DNA from: Epiperipatus broadwayi
Taxonomy: Eukaryota; Onychophora; Udeonychophora; Euonychophora; Peripatidae
NCBI GenBank assembly: GCA_028023455.1
Contig: JAQFVV010012394.1
Span: 24,246,934-24,310,933, forward strand
DNA: 64,000 nucleotides
Direction: 5' to 3'
The translations under genes and the position numbers were made by a program. The notes under the pieces are model-generated. The model searched no databases. It saw only the letters and a list, made by a program, of their open reading frames with translations, and had not been told where the DNA came from. Position 1 is the stretch's first letter. The number at the start of each line of letters is the position of its first letter. Of this stretch, positions 21,215 to 34,360 are shown in pieces.

Positions 21215-23739
21215 GTTGTGGCTTGTGCTGGATGGTGTGGGTAAGTCAGAGTGTGATTGCTGTACCCGGGTGGTTCTAAGAAATCTTTTGTTTGTTTGTT
21301 TTGGGAATTATAAGAATTTGAGCTTGTGGTAATATTTATTACGTGTTTATCAGATGGCAAGTCTAGTTTAAGTTGCTGCCTTGTTTGGTCTCTGTAGCTG
21401 TTAAGAAAACCTTTTGAATTAATTTGTGATGAGTTTTGAGAATTTGAGGCATGTCCTGTGGAGTTTTTTGAATTCGGATAAGTGGTTGTTTTTTTATTCC
21501 GATTTTCAACAATTCTGAATTTTTCCGTGGTGTGGGTTTGTCCAGAGTCATCTTCTGGAATAAAGTGTAAATCGGATGTATGCTGATTCTTTGCCTGATA
21601 GTTAATTTGCTGCTGGCATTTGTGTGCTCTATTTTTATTATGACCACAATGAGTGCAGATTCGGGCTATACAGTCCTTTATAAGATGCGTGCGGAGCCCA
21701 CAGTAGAAACACTGTGGTCTCACTCCGATAAATGTAAGAATCATTGGCTCTCCATTAAGTTTTAACGTTGTTGGTATATCTGTTGGTTTGGAATTTTTAT
21801 TTAAGTGTATATTAAATGATGCGGTGTTTGATAGTATGTGCCCATCAATTGGGAGATATTTAAAATTGGAAATTTTGCCAAAATCAGCGAGAAGTTCTTG
21901 TAGTTGAATGCCATCGAGACCCATTACGCAGTTTTTGATTTTTCCTGTAAGCGTTGCAGTTCTATTTAAATCTATATAAGTGATAAACCTATTCTGGATA
22001 ATTTTATACGTGTTACGGAAGTTATTTCTGGGCGCATATGATGAAAATTCGATTGCTATGTAGCGATCATTAGGGTGAGTTAGAATTCGTTGTCTTCCCT
22101 CACCAATGTTTTCTTTTTTAATGAGGCTACATAGCGCTTCGATTGGAAACTTATATAATGAGCAGTTTTCGTCTGTTATGGCCAGAACAAGGCTTTTGTC
22201 ATTGCTATAGTTGGATAGTGACTTCAGTAGTTTTAATGGGATCGATTGATTGAAGCTTTGACTGAGAGAAGCATACTGTTCATCATTAAAGTTATCTGTG
22301 GAAAATTCAGATGGGAGAAGTGGGTTTTGTATTGTGTTGTTTTGCTGTTCAATCTCTTGTTCTATTATATCTAGCATGGGAGAACTAAATGCGTCCGAGT
22401 AATTTGTATCATATTCGCTCTGAAGTGCGAAGTTTCCAGCAGAGCGGTTTTCATTTATTACTTTATTCATATTTGCGTTTTGATTTGTGCCTATTTTAGT
22501 TATATTTGCATATGATGGTTTAATTTGGGATAATTTATCATAACATGTCTCTTGTTGTTCTTGCAAAACTTGTGAAATAGCTAGATTTAAGGGAGGTTCG
22601 GCTGCGGAAGCAAGAATCGGTGATTTGACTTTGTTTGACTTAACGTTGTGTGGATTTTGGATCAGTGCCTCTAGCGGAAGCGTGGGATTGGAAGACGAGG
22701 AACCGCCGACTATTATATTTTCAATTTGGAGCTTTGCATTTTCCTTAGATTCTATTTTATTTCCATAAATTATTTTTTTTTCATCTTGTTTATTGTTTAA
22801 TCTGTCTTTTGATTGTATTTCCAGTCTTGCCTGGTCATTATTTATGTTAGAATCCGATATGATTCCTTCACGAGGCAGAGAGCCGTTGTAATCATGAGTG
22901 TAAGTGGTTAGTCCATTTTGTGTAGAATATTCGTAAGTTTTGTTAAACGAAATGCTATTTTTTGATGTATTGTTTAATATTATATCAGGATTTTGTGTTT
23001 TTTTCTTTGATTTTTTATTATTTTTGATTTTTTCCGTTTTACTTTCAGAAAGAGTATCTTCGCCGCTTTCATAAGACCGACGGCCTTGACTATCAATGTA
23101 ATTATTTTCCTCTATATTTAATATTTGTTTGTTTTTAGTTGTTTCAGTTATTGGCATGGTCTTAATTGTTTGTGGTTTCATTTCATGTTGATTTAACGTT
23201 AATTTAGAAGTGATATCAGCATTATGAGTCAGAGGTTGCTCATTTTGGTTTACGTTACATGCGCTTATCCCTATGTTTACGCTTGGGCTTCGTAATTGCG
23301 ATTGAATTTTTTCATTTAAAATCTGAATGTCATTTAACTGTTTTAATTTTTCGTTGTTATTTTGGGCTGTATTTGGATTTAAAAATAATTTATTTTTTGG
23401 TGGATGAGAATCCATAGGTGTTTCATTTTCTGTAGAAGTTAAGTAGGGAAACTTATCTTCACTTAAGTTTTCTTTCGCGGAGGTAGATTCTTTGTTGTGA
23501 ACATTATCATTTTGAAGAATTTTTGTAGATTTTTTATATAAATATTGATAATTTTTAGCACATGCTATTTTAAATTTATATGGATTAGTATGGATTTTTT
23601 TTTTTGAAGTTATTGATGATTTCTTTTTATAAGGGTTAGTTCTGGCTTTCACGCTACGAATATTTAATATGGCCGTTTCCATATTCGGCTGATTTTTTTT
23701 TATGTACCTTGGAATGCGGGATTTATTCCGCAGTTCCAT
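21211..23739 (-). CDS. ORF1 of Tx1-like LINE: gag-like RNA-binding protein, 842 aa
   Basis: An intact frame from ATG 23,739 to TGA 21,211. The first ~500 residues are low-complexity, Asn/Ser/Lys-rich, with several basic stretches. The following ~170 residues contain a folded-looking block (near LVLAITDENCSLYKFPIEAL). This block is recognisably shared with the decayed relic at 36.2-36.6 kb. From about residue 674 there are two zinc knuckles. The first is CFYCGLRTHLIKDC (C-x2-C-x4-H-x4-C) and the second is CTHCGHNKNRAHKC. LINE ORF1 proteins of this type bind the element RNA and form the retrotransposition particle. The length is large but usual for elements with long disordered N-termini. Confidence 0.85.
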   Translation of the reverse strand: MELRNKSRIPRYIKKNQPNMETAILNIRSVKARTNPYKKKSSITSKKKIHTNPYKFKIACAKNYQYLYKKSTKILQNDNVHNKESTSAKENLSEDKFPYLTSTENETPMDSHPPKNKLFLNPNTAQNNNEKLKQLNDIQILNEKIQSQLRSPSVNIGISACNVNQNEQPLTHNADITSKLTLNQHEMKPQTIKTMPITETTKNKQILNIEENNYIDSQGRRSYESGEDTLSESKTEKIKNNKKSKKKTQNPDIILNNTSKNSISFNKTYEYSTQNGLTTYTHDYNGSLPREGIISDSNINNDQARLEIQSKDRLNNKQDEKKIIYGNKIESKENAKLQIENIIVGGSSSSNPTLPLEALIQNPHNVKSNKVKSPILASAAEPPLNLAISQVLQEQQETCYDKLSQIKPSYANITKIGTNQNANMNKVINENRSAGNFALQSEYDTNYSDAFSSPMLDIIEQEIEQQNNTIQNPLLPSEFSTDNFNDEQYASLSQSFNQSIPLKLLKSLSNYSNDKSLVLAITDENCSLYKFPIEALCSLIKKENIGEGRQRILTHPNDRYIAIEFSSYAPRNNFRNTYKIIQNRFITYIDLNRTATLTGKIKNCVMGLDGIQLQELLADFGKISNFKYLPIDGHILSNTASFNIHLNKNSKPTDIPTTLKLNGEPMILTFIGVRPQCFYCGLRTHLIKDCIARICTHCGHNKNRAHKCQQQINYQAKNQHTSDLHFIPEDDSGQTHTTEKFRIVENRNKKTTTYPNSKNSTGHASNSQNSSQINSKGFLNSYRDQTRQQLKLDLPSDKHVINITTSSNSYNSQNKQTKDFLEPPGYSNHTLTYPHHPAQATT

Positions 23740-23864
23740 GTGATAAATAATAAAATAAGGCTTACCTTATTCGAATACGTAATTTTCCTGTCTTGATTCT
23801 TGAAATTAAGGAAGATTTTAGTTCGATTTATGAGGGGCACTTTTATTTTGCTGCCAGTCACTAC
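23740..23864 (-). promoter_or_regulatory. 5' leader of Tx1-like LINE
   Basis: 125 bases lie between the target duplication and the ORF1 ATG. An internal promoter is expected here for a non-LTR element, but no specific motif stands out. Confidence 0.4.
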
Positions 23865-24062
23865 AGATTACTTTACTTTGACTAATTAAAATAATCATTT
23901 CCATTTTACACAATAGCATTAATTAAATTATTGTACATTCTTAAAGATATATATATTTTTATTTTTATATTTTTTAAGTTTTTTTCTTAACATTTAGTTT
24001 TAAAACTTTCTTTTTTTAATACAATTTTCTTTTAATAATTTTTCCATCTGTGCGATTTTATA

Positions 24063-25789
24063 TATATATTGAACCACCCATCTTCTTTATCTATAATGAC
24101 TAACAATGACGAATAGAAAAAAATCTAATACTCTTCCTTCCTTACTATCCAATCTTTAAAGGTGCTTGGTCCTCAGGTAAAGTGCAAAATATCATTGGCA
24201 GCAAACTACCAATAACATAAACACTCAGCTACTGGACAAATACCAACTAAATAAACACTTTATTTTTAAGCTAAACCCTTTAGGTACCAGTTAATTACAT
24301 TTGTAATCAACATGTTTATCTAATTAGCACAAAATCCAGTACCTGAGCCTCCAACTAGCTCAATGGATTGTAACTACCTTTTAAGAAAAATAAAACTCCA
24401 CCCTCTCTGATAATCCTATCTCAATAATAATGATAATTTACTGAATGAGAAAACATTAACATCTTTAAACAACAAATCCTTAACTTTTAAAAAATATAGT
24501 TTCACTATTTTTTTAATTTTGCCTTAATTATTTCTTGTTAATAATTAAATCTCTCCATTCCCAACTTATTAAAATATTGTTCAACATAAATGTGTGTATT
24601 CACAATATAAACATAAGTATTTAAATGACATTTTAAGTATTTCCTTTTCTTAAGAAAAAACAATCATTTTGCTTTATAAGTTAAACACACATACTCTTTT
24701 TATTTCAAATAAATAAATAAATACATTATATTACTCTTTTCATTTTAAACAAATATTTTAATAAATTATATTAAATAGAATATATTTGACATATTAGATT
24801 AAGATACACCCATACGTTCACACAATGTCTTTAAATGTAATTAAATACAGAAGCCGATATCATTTATATTTCCTAAATATTATTTTGTAAGTTTAAAGTT
24901 TTATTTATCACAGTTTATTTTTTCATTTTGAAAGAAAATCAAGAATGAGAAAATACTAAAATCAAAAGTTACCTAGGATTTTGGAAATTCAAAATGACGT
25001 ACACAGCACAATGTAGTTTCTCTAAAAGTTATTTATTACTGGTTAGCAATAACTTCAAGCAAACCTTCCTTGACTCCATGATATTATACAACTTTCATGG
25101 ATTTTTAAGCATCAATACTCCAGTACTTTATTGCTTTCCTCGACCATGATTTACCCACTAAACTACCTGCTGATGTTATTCACAGTGAAGGTTCCAGCCG
25201 ATTGTACAATACGGTAATTTAACACTGCATCATTTCAGTAGACATAACAATTTATATAATTGTTATATCTGTAATTTCAAAAAATATTTTTAAATGTTTT
25301 TAAAATATTCGAAATGAATGGAATGTTGAAAGTTTTTAAAACGTCTTAACAATGGAAAAATTTGTTATATCCACAGTTCGTTGTCTCATGAAATTACTGT
25401 CATTTACTTCACTCTGATTGGGCTTCTATTTTTCTTCAAAACTTTTACACACACACACATATTTAATTGTTTAATTATAAAACAAAATGAAATTCTCTTT
25501 ATTATTATTTTTTTTCATTACAAACCAATCAAAATAATATTAAATTATTTTATTTATAAAATTGATTTTTTTTCTTCTTTAAAATAAAAAAAATCCCACC
25601 CTCTTTTAAAGCATTTATTATTTATTTTCTTTAATAAAAAGCCCCCTACCCTACTCTTTAGTTTTTTATTTTTTCTTTCAACTTTTAACTTTTATTCCCA
25701 CTTTATTTTTTTTAAAGACGAAATTTATGAGATATTAATATTTTAAAATAACACTACAATTCAATAACAATGTACTTTGATACTATATA
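24063..25789. other. Unclassified 1.7-kb insertion inside LTR-like copy 2
   Basis: It interrupts copy 2 at a TATATATA run, which is present at both borders. It is AT-rich with only short frames (plus 25,381-25,587). No terminal repeats, RT motif or match to other parts of the window were seen. It may be a non-autonomous element, or copy 2 may be two fragments placed close together. Confidence 0.4.
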
Positions 25790-25904
25790 TATATGAGTTT
25801 AGATTACTTAATTTTTAATTTTTAAAACAAATTTTTATTTGCGAACTTTTAAATTCTAATTTTATTTATAAAAAAATAATGTAATGGTATGTGTGCCCAT
25901 TACA

Positions 25905-26649
25905 TATCAGTAAACTTGCTTAAAAAAATAACCCAAAAACTGTTTTACTAAGGGTTACTAATTATGGTATGGATTAATGCCAATTTACAAAGATATTCTG
26001 TTAATAATTTTACAAAAAGAGATTACATACAAAAAATGTTGATCATTATTTTCCTTTGTACCATCTATGTTTATGCCTCCTCCCCTTCCCCCAAGACTTC
26101 CCTTTATCTATCCATTTCATTTTTTAGCACATGGCATGACAAGAACATTATTTATTTAAGGAGGTTGCATTGGAGTAAATACATTTTAAGAAATAATGAG
26201 TTTACACATGTATATTTGCAGCACAATTATACATACCACCAACTTATTCATGATTAATTGAAATTCTTAAATAGGGTTACACTGAGGTAGATTCCTGAAA
26301 GACACTCATCATGAGGTGCCACATTAACAATCATAAACTTACATGGCTGTGCACACCTATACACATTAAAGCATAATTTATATATATTTTTAAAAAACTT
26401 ATACTAATTGCAACCTTTTGACTTTTTCTTTCTTTTTTTTAAAAATAAATTTACAATTTAAAATTATTAATATATTTTCTTTCTTATGTTTAATATATGT
26501 GCTATTTCTTTCTCACGGTGCTTTTATAATATTTAAAGTATATGGTAGATAAAAATATTTCATTTAAAAAAATTTACTCAGGGAACTTGTGGTTTATTAT
26601 ACATCATGCCACATTGGGAGTCCAATTATAATGGTTCAGGTATTTGGTT
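25905..26649. other. AT-rich spacer between LTR-like copies 2 and 3
   Basis: No recognisable element. The plus frame 25,964-26,257 (97 codons) lacks domain features and is probably chance. Confidence 0.35.
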
Positions 26650-28338
26650 TTCAGAGTCTTACCATATCTGCCATACAGGGCACCACCAGGCTATTTTAAC
26701 CTGGAAAATGTATATAGTAGGCAGATACAGTAAGATCCAATTTTTAAATAAATATTTTATTACGACTGTCAGCCCATGCCACTATCTTGTGGAGCAGCAG
26801 AGATAATATGTATTTTAATTTTAAAGAAATAAAGATAATAAAAAAAGAATAAGCCACCACCAGATTAATAATAATACACAGAAAGATTTATTTTGAACAT
26901 ATATAAAATTTAGGATTATTTACTTTAGTATATTTACTGTAGAACTTGATTTACATTTTAATCTTTTATTTTATAAATTTGCACAGATGAATTTATTAAT
27001 ATTTTATTAGAGTATTGAGTATGGATAGACTACATAGATTGCACTTGAAAAAGAAAATATTTGATATCCCTTATTTAACCCTAGGCCACAACTTCACAGT
27101 CAAACCAACACCAATCTATCTGATATATCAATGTATTCAATGTAGCATGAATATGATAGCACAATACTATACTGTCAGGAAGGTACATCTGAACAGCATT
27201 GTTGTATAGAAGAAATTGTCTCTCATCCAGTACAGGAATATTTTGTCTGTCTGGCAAAAAGAATAAAAAACTCCATAGGAAGAGATTGCAGTCCTTTTTT
27301 CCATTTTACTAACCTATTCCATAGGCTAAAGAAGTGATACAAGGAGCAAAGCTGTCTGCTTCTGATGGTCAGTAAGAAATGGGACTTATTTTACCCAAAT
27401 GTGGCATATAATGTGATTTTGCATGTAGCAGATCTTCATGCTACATTTACTATTTACACTAATACTTCCAATCCATTGACCCAATTTAAATGTGAAACAA
27501 ATAACCTAAGATTTACCCTTCCTTAAACTAAGATAACTTTAAAAATCTATGCAGCCATTCATGCCCGACTTAAATTTAATATGATTTAAGTAAAAGTTTT
27601 AGCTTAATGTGAAACAAAAACATAATAAACACGTAAAAGAACAAAAAAAATTAAATTAATGAAAATGATTTTTAAAAAATACATTCAATAAAAATAATTA
27701 TTAATAAATGATTTAGTTTGGTCAGATAGGGATTTCTATTTCTATTTAAATACTGTGAAAGTTTTATAGTTAAAGTTTATTCATTAGTTCATAAAGTTCT
27801 TATGGTTTTAAAAAGAAAAAGTCCATACTTTCTAGTTGCTTGTAATTTAGAGTCAGCTATGCTGTTGCTGTTCTGTTTGTATTTATTGGAGGTCTTTTAC
27901 TGTAACTGGTATAGTTGTGTGCAGGATTTTATTGCAGGGTCTTGGTGTTCTTGGATCCACAATAAAAAAACAATATTTTAGTTTTTCTTTTGGAGAAAGT
28001 TAAGGGATTGAAAGGGCATCGTTTCAATCCCTTCTCCTTCAACTCTTCCAGAACTAACACATATAACACACATATTAATTTATTTCCATTTTACATTAAA
28101 ATTGCAGAGTAACTCAACATAATGTCATGATGATTATTCTTTTGCTGAGGTCCATTTCCTGAGGGGATTTTTTATTGGCTATTCTGTTCCAATTGTTTTT
28201 CTCTTTTATCTGACCTTTAATTATAAATTTTGAAATGCCCAAAGGCTAGTTCACTTTGACTAATTAAAATAATCATTTCCATTTTATACAATAGCATTAA
28301 TTAAATTATACATTTTTAAAGATGTATATATTTTTATC
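26650..28338 (-). repeat. LTR-like element, copy 3, 5'-truncated
   Basis: Collinear with copy 2 (15,560-17,170 and 23,880-23,965) over most of its length, with frequent substitutions. It keeps the 12-bp stem (28,002-28,033) and the T-arm-like hairpin (26,686-26,704). It stops at about 28,338 where copies 1 and 2 continue toward TGTAA. It is uninterrupted at the position where copy 2 holds the Tx1-like LINE. Confidence 0.7.
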
Positions 28339-31300
28339 TTTTGGTTCCTTTTATGACAGAATATTGGCTTGTTGTCATCTTTGGGAAAGGTATAATACAG
28401 TAACTGTTGATGTAAATTAAACTCACTTCAGCCTGAATGCCATCTAATACATACATACATACAAATGGGCTATAAACTACATAATATCTGAATTTGCTTC
28501 CATCTGAATCTAAATTCTACCATTGTGAACTAGTAGCAAAAGCTGGACTTGCACTGCCTCTTGTCTTTAGTTATAACATTATGGTAGTCATCATGCTGTC
28601 ATAGTTTTTAAAACTTAAAAAACTCCCTCTCTAATCTTGTTTTCAACATTTTTATAGTCAGAGTCATAAAACAGTAAAAAAACAAGAATTTCTTTATTTT
28701 AATTGAAAAACGTTAATGACACTTTTTCAATTTACATCAATCCTTTCCAAAATCACTTTATAGGATCAAAATAAGTTACACAAGCTTTAATTGTGAAAAT
28801 GTAATCTAATAAGGATAGATGGTGAGATTTTATAATTACCAGCATATCTATTTTAACATAAAAACATGCGTGTTTTAATTGCAAAATTAAAGTTAATAAA
28901 ATATTAGACTTTTCTAAATGTTTAATTTATAATAAAAAAATATAAATTCAAGATTATTTAATCCTTAACTGTTATTGCAATATAATATAGAAAATAGCTA
29001 CAAAAAGTTGTGTCTGTGTTCATTTATACTTTTCCTTTCAACATTAGATATATATGTTAATTTTAATATTTTCACAGATAAAAGATATCATATTACTATT
29101 ACTATTTGTGGGGTATTCCATGTATTCAAAAAGCTAAATGCTGACATTTCAATATGATATCAAGTACCTTCCTCAGAGCATCCTCTTTCTCAAATTATAA
29201 GAATGTGTGTGAGATTTTAAATCATTTTTATCATTTTTTCTCTCCTCATATTTAAATCCTATTGGTTGAGAAGTTTTAAAATTTATATTCTCTTCCAATA
29301 TCTTTTTCTATATATTGAACAGGATAGTATTCATTTCAAAGTTCATTAAACAAAAATAGAACAAACTTTTGTCTTTATTAAATTTGAAAGCATAAAGCTA
29401 TTTAAAAAAATAAATAAATAAATAAATTGTTTATAAGAGTATGTGTATAAAACACATACTCATTTATATTTAAAATAGATAATTTTAATCTTTTTTATAT
29501 AATTGAATTCAAAAAAAAATTTCTTTCACTGCTTGTTTTTAATCAATTTAATTAAAAACAAGCAAGCTTGTTAATTACATTTCTGTCTTTTTTATTTTAA
29601 TCATTTTAAAGTTCATTCTAAAAGTGAAGATTTAATTTTGTGTTGTTTTTGTATAAAATAATCTCTGGTTAGAATTCTTCATTAAATTGAGCAGGAAATT
29701 GAGATTTACCCTGCCCTAAGTTTCATTAAATTGAGCAGGTAATTGAGATTTACCCTGCCCTAAGTTGTAGAATTCGATAAGAGGACAAGTTTTTCACAGG
29801 AAACGTAGTGAAATATAAATAACCCTGCAAATCTTGGAAGAATAGTTTTTAGATTATTCTTAACCAACAAGCTGTTTCCAAGTGAGATTCAGTGTACTTT
29901 TAAACACTTTGATTACAGCCTGTTGAGATTCAGAAAGTTTTGGTAGCAGTTCAGACATTTAACACCTTTTAAAAAAACACAATTGTTAAAAGACTTTTAT
30001 GTTTTACAGGATGTCCAAATATACTACTCTACATTTTTTCATCATCAATATGCTGTGCTAACTTAAACAAAGGATAAATTCTTGACTTCCAACTCTCCTT
30101 CAGTCATGCCATGAACATCTAGATAAACTGGATCCCCCTATACCTATACCTTGCCACTGTTAAAGTACTTAAAATATGAACTAATATAAAAGTGCACACT
30201 ACTTAAAAATATGTGAACTTTACCGTAAGGTAAATATTTTCTTTTATTCTTGCAAGGGTAAATTCTTTTAGTTAAATCTCCACTCAATATTAAACATAAA
30301 TCTGTATTTATCAATATTTAACCTCATATTTAGTAATGTTTTTAAATTGTATTTTGTAGTGTGTCTTGGAATCTTAGTTTTAAGATTCCAAGTTTGCTTT
30401 CAATTTTGTTTATTGCAGAGTGACTAGTGAGTTTGTATTTTTATATGCCTAACATTTTATAAATGCTTTAGCAGTTTTGTGAATTTTTAAATTAGCTCAC
30501 CTGTATTTATTTTATTATCCACTAGTTGATTTAAAATACTGTGTTTGCACTTATGCACACCAAAAAAAAAATCTTTCAGCTGGTGATTAATCATGCTTAT
30601 TGTTTTAGTTTCCATATTTTGAGATTTCATTTCTTCTTAATTTTTGTCTCTGAAATAAGAAACTGGAATTGTTGTGCTTTATAATTTTATAAATCGCCAG
30701 CAGGAACACAATATTTATCCCCTTGTAAATTACAGGTGGAAGAGCATTTATTTCTACTAAAGTATTTAATGTTTTAATATTTTCTGCTCATATGCACTCT
30801 CTGATAAACTAACTTATATAAAAATCTAGGAACGTTTATATTTAGCTTGCAACATTTATTTTGTCTTTATTTGTGGCTTTGAATTTTATCAGAGCGTGTA
30901 CTCAGGCCTTGGTTTATAAGTTTATTTGTAATTCATTTTCTTGAAATGCTGGGCAGTCGTAACTAGTTTTCTAATGATTTGCTTGTCTCCTATTGAGACC
31001 TATAATTATTATTAGTTGTGGCCAATCATTTGGTTGGGGATTCGCCAGATTTAAATATCTATTTTCCTTTCATCCTAAATCATATTTTTTGTTTGTTCTT
31101 GGTGTAAATCAATTATCTTTGCTTTGAAGGTAGTATAAGATGCAGCTTTTACTGACATATGACATTCTTGGTCCTGACACATTTTCTGGACCTATAAAAG
31201 CTCACTGGTGCTGGTTTCATTGATTTATTTCAAGAACATATTGTTTTCATATCTATGAATGGGAAAACCAATGTTTAGGTGAATTCTTTACTGAAAGAAA

Positions 31301-31599
31301 TTTGCTCCCTCCCTTTATAATTCTCTATTAGAAAATTAGTCTGAGTGCCAGAGCATTGAATTTTATTATTTCTGGTACATGCCTGATATATCCCTATTTG
31401 TTATATTATAAACTTTTTTTTATAATTTATATTTTTTGTAATAAAATTTTAAAATTTGTTTAAACTTAATTTGGCTAAAGTTTGTCTTAGTGCTTTTATT
31501 TTTCAATTATCTAAACAATATATATTTTTTTGTTTCTCCCTGAATTTAGTCGATGAAAACCATCATCATCATCTATTCTGATCACACTAAATAAATTTG
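28339..31599. other. Intergenic or intronic AT-rich sequence
   Basis: No convincing frame or transposon motif. It holds a short (TACA)n run near 28,448, a 44-bp tandem duplication at 29,678 and an AAAT-type run near 29,405. Confidence 0.4.
29678..29765. repeat. 44-bp tandem duplication, two copies
   Basis: Two adjacent units, 29,678-29,721 and 29,722-29,765, differ at one base (GAAATT against GTAATT). Each contains imperfect inverted blocks (GCAGG...CCCTGC). No other copy in the window. Confidence 0.9.
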
Positions 31600-32100
31600 T
31601 CCATGTGATGTGATGTGATGTACTATAGCTTCTTCTAAAGTGAAGAATCTCTCAGCAATTATACCAAGAGAAACTTGATAGCTACTTAATTTTACATTCC
31701 CCAATCTACATTTTCCCATATTCTGTTCCATCCCATTTCCACAACATAATCTTTGTAAACTCTACAGCCTTTATATCTAAATCCCCCTTATCTTTTTCCA
31801 AACCCAGCATAAAAACCAATAATCTACTTTCTGTATAAACACTTTTTTTTATATTTATTTTTTCATAACTTTATTATAGGGTGCTCTTTCTGTTTTCAAG
31901 CATTTACATTCAATTAACAGATGCCTAATATTTTCTATTAATTTTTTACATAATTTACAGACTAAGTCACCTATATTTTTCCATTTACATGTATATTATC
32001 TTGTTGCTAAAGATCCTGTTTGAGCCTGAAACAATAAACTACTTTCCTTACTATTATCATATATTAACTCGCACCTAATATTATGTTTATATATATATAT

Positions 32101-32183
<83 letters not shown>

Positions 32184-34360
32184 CTTTTTACTTTCCATAC
32201 TAGTTCTCCATCTTTCTAACTTCCTATTCTTTATTAATAAATCTATTCTTTTATCCCATTCCTTACCACTATAATACTCAACAATCCTTGTAACACAATC
32301 ACCCCATCTTTTGTACAAATATACTGATATAAATTCTTTATCCAAATCTTTTGCACACTGTATTACCTTTCTCACCCATCTTGTTGCCTGCCCTTTACTC
32401 ATAACCCAATTCAATACTATTTTAGCTATTCTTTTATTATCCATAAACTGCAATCTACCAAACATTTTCATTTTACTTTTTGCATCTCTCATATGAAAAC
32501 TTGACCATCCCATTTCTCCTTGAATTGCCTCCCTTGCTGTCCATACATCTGCAGCCAATGCATGTCTTCCTACTTTCATTTGAACTTTTTCTAAGTAATT
32601 TAATACCCCATTACTAACATATAATGCATCATTACCATATGTTAATTCTGCTTCTGCAACTCCTTTTCATATAATTCTAGCTACATCATATTTATTATAT
32701 GAAAATACTGTTAATTTCTTTATCAATTCCTTTCATTTCTTTGCTTCATTTATTAATGTTTTCTCCCATTCATCCAAATAATTTTTCTGATTACTTAAAA
32801 TAATTCCCAAATAACTATATCGATTCACCACACTTAACTTCTCCCAATAAAAATTCTACATCTTCTCTTTCACCAGTATTAACTATCATTATATTTGATT
32901 TTTTCTTCACTAAATTTAATCCCCATCTTTTTACACACCCTTGCACATGTTCTGGACATAACTTCCATATCTTCTCTTTTTTCTGCACACAAAAATACAT
33001 CATCTGCAAAAATCGACCTGACAAAATATATACTCCCTTACTACCTATTAACGGTATCTTTATCCCTCTTCCTAATCTTTTTATTGCTCATCCATTTCAC
33101 TCAAATATAACACAAACAAAATAGGTGACATAGGGCATCCTTGCCTTAGTTCCACCCCATTTTTTAACTTTAACTGATTCTATATTCCCTAATTGATATA
33201 TATAATAATTATTTTCATATAATTTTTTAATAATATCTACTAAAGTTCTATCCATTCCCAAATTTGCTAAACTTATCCATAATCTATTTCTATTTACTCT
33301 ATCATATGCCTTTTCTATATCTATAAAACTCATATACAACTATTTACCTGAATTTTTATTCATATCCATAAGTTGTGTAACTGCAAATAAACTATCTCAT
33401 ATACGCCTATCTAATCTAAAACGTCTTTGCATTCACCCCACTACATTATTCCCTTTCATCCATTTAACAACTTTTCTAGCCACCATATGTGAGAAAACTT
33501 TATATAGAACCAATGCCACCACTATTGGTCTATAATTATTTAACTTTCTATGATCCTTATCCTTTCCTTTAAATAATAATCTTACTCTTGTATTACTCCA
33601 ACTACTTGGGAAAACTCTATTCTGTGCCATCTTATTAAAACAGGATAATAACTTTACTCTTGCCCTAAATCCTAAATTCATTACCTTCTCTGCTGCGCAT
33701 CCATCTAAACCTCTTGCCTTTTTACTTTTCAATTTCTTCTCTACCTCATTCAATTCATTTTTTGAAAACCTAATATTGCCATTACTATATGCTTTCATGT
33801 TTTCTATCACTCTATCCTTCACATATAATGTCTTTTGTATATTCATTACATATCTATTCAAGATTTTCTCTAAATCTTCTCTAGAGCTTCACTCTATTCC
33901 ATCATCATCTAGTAATACTATCTCTCTTCCCTACATTTCTCCTTTTAATATAATTCCGGAAATTTTTTATTCCCATATCTTCCACTTTAATTAATATTCT
34001 CCAACAATTTACTATTCAATTTTATTTTCTCTACATAATTATCTATTTTAGCCAACTTCTTCTATTCTAAGTACTTTTCCCATTTAGCATTAATTTCTTT
34101 TTCACTTTCCTTATATTTATTAGCACACTTATATTCTCTGCATGCTTCTTTCTTCTCTTTTACACTTTTACTAATTGTCATTTTTATTACTTTTATTCTT
34201 CTTTATATTCTCACCTAAAACCCTATTTGCCACTTTTTCTACTTCTTCACACCAGTCCGTATACTCATCCTCAACCCACTCTTCCATGATTTCTTCAACT
34301 TGTATTTTATACTCTTCCAACTTATTCTTATCATTCACTCTCCATCCACATCTTTCACAA
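31600..34360 (-). mobile_element. CR1/L2-like LINE, 5'-truncated copy
   Basis: Collinear with 48,595-51,287 of the complete LINE. It is highly similar at the protein level, for example VGRHALAADVWTAREAIQGE and FIDIEKAYDRVNRN. It ends at its 3' side with GTGATGTGATGTGATG (complement of the TCACA tail). The 5' cut falls within the linker after the endonuclease. Several frameshifts and stops break ORF2. The RT FADD region and the primer-proximal parts survive in separate frames (33,433-33,861; 33,097-33,339; 32,064-32,579). Typical of abortive target-primed reverse transcription followed by decay. Confidence 0.85.
32085..32178. repeat. (TA)n expansion inside CR1-like copy
   Basis: The run replaces the short stretch after the SKKSL codons of ORF2. 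In the complete element that stretch reads TATATATAG only once. The microsatellite therefore grew after insertion. Confidence 0.85.

Larger units (their letters stand above)
17178..23864 (-). mobile_element. Tx1/L1-like LINE, full length, 6.7 kb
   Basis: A complete minus-strand non-LTR retrotransposon. It has a ~125-base 5' leader (23,740-23,864), a long gag-like ORF1, a short middle ORF, ORF2 with endonuclease and RT, and a 3' UTR ending in GAAAGT at 17,178. It is bracketed by a 15-bp target duplication. ORF1 with CCHC knuckles, an ORF2 endonuclease and a C-terminal CPVC...H...C finger place it near the Tx1/L1 group. Exact clade needs an RT tree. ORF1 is intact and ORF2 has three frameshifts, so it is fairly young but probably dead. 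Confidence 0.9.
15533..25904 (-). repeat. LTR-like element, copy 2, split by two insertions
   Basis: The same family as 228-2,437, on the minus strand. It starts at 25,904 (TGTAATGGGCAC) and ends at 15,533 (GTTATA). The parts are 25,790-25,904, then 23,880-24,062, then 15,533-17,162. A Tx1-like LINE (17,178-23,864) interrupts it with an exact target duplication. About 1.73 kb of unclassified sequence (24,063-25,789) interrupts it at a TA run. Copy 3 is uninterrupted over the LINE site, which confirms the empty sequence. Without the inserts it is about 1.9 kb. Confidence 0.7.

Noticed and set aside
28975-29157. 60-codon plus frame as a small secreted protein
   Set aside because: AT-driven hydrophobic codons, no splice or start context, no partner sequence.
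32064-32579. 171-codon frame as an intact gene
   Set aside because: It is a piece of the truncated CR1-like ORF2 extended by translation of a TA microsatellite (Tyr-Ile repeats).
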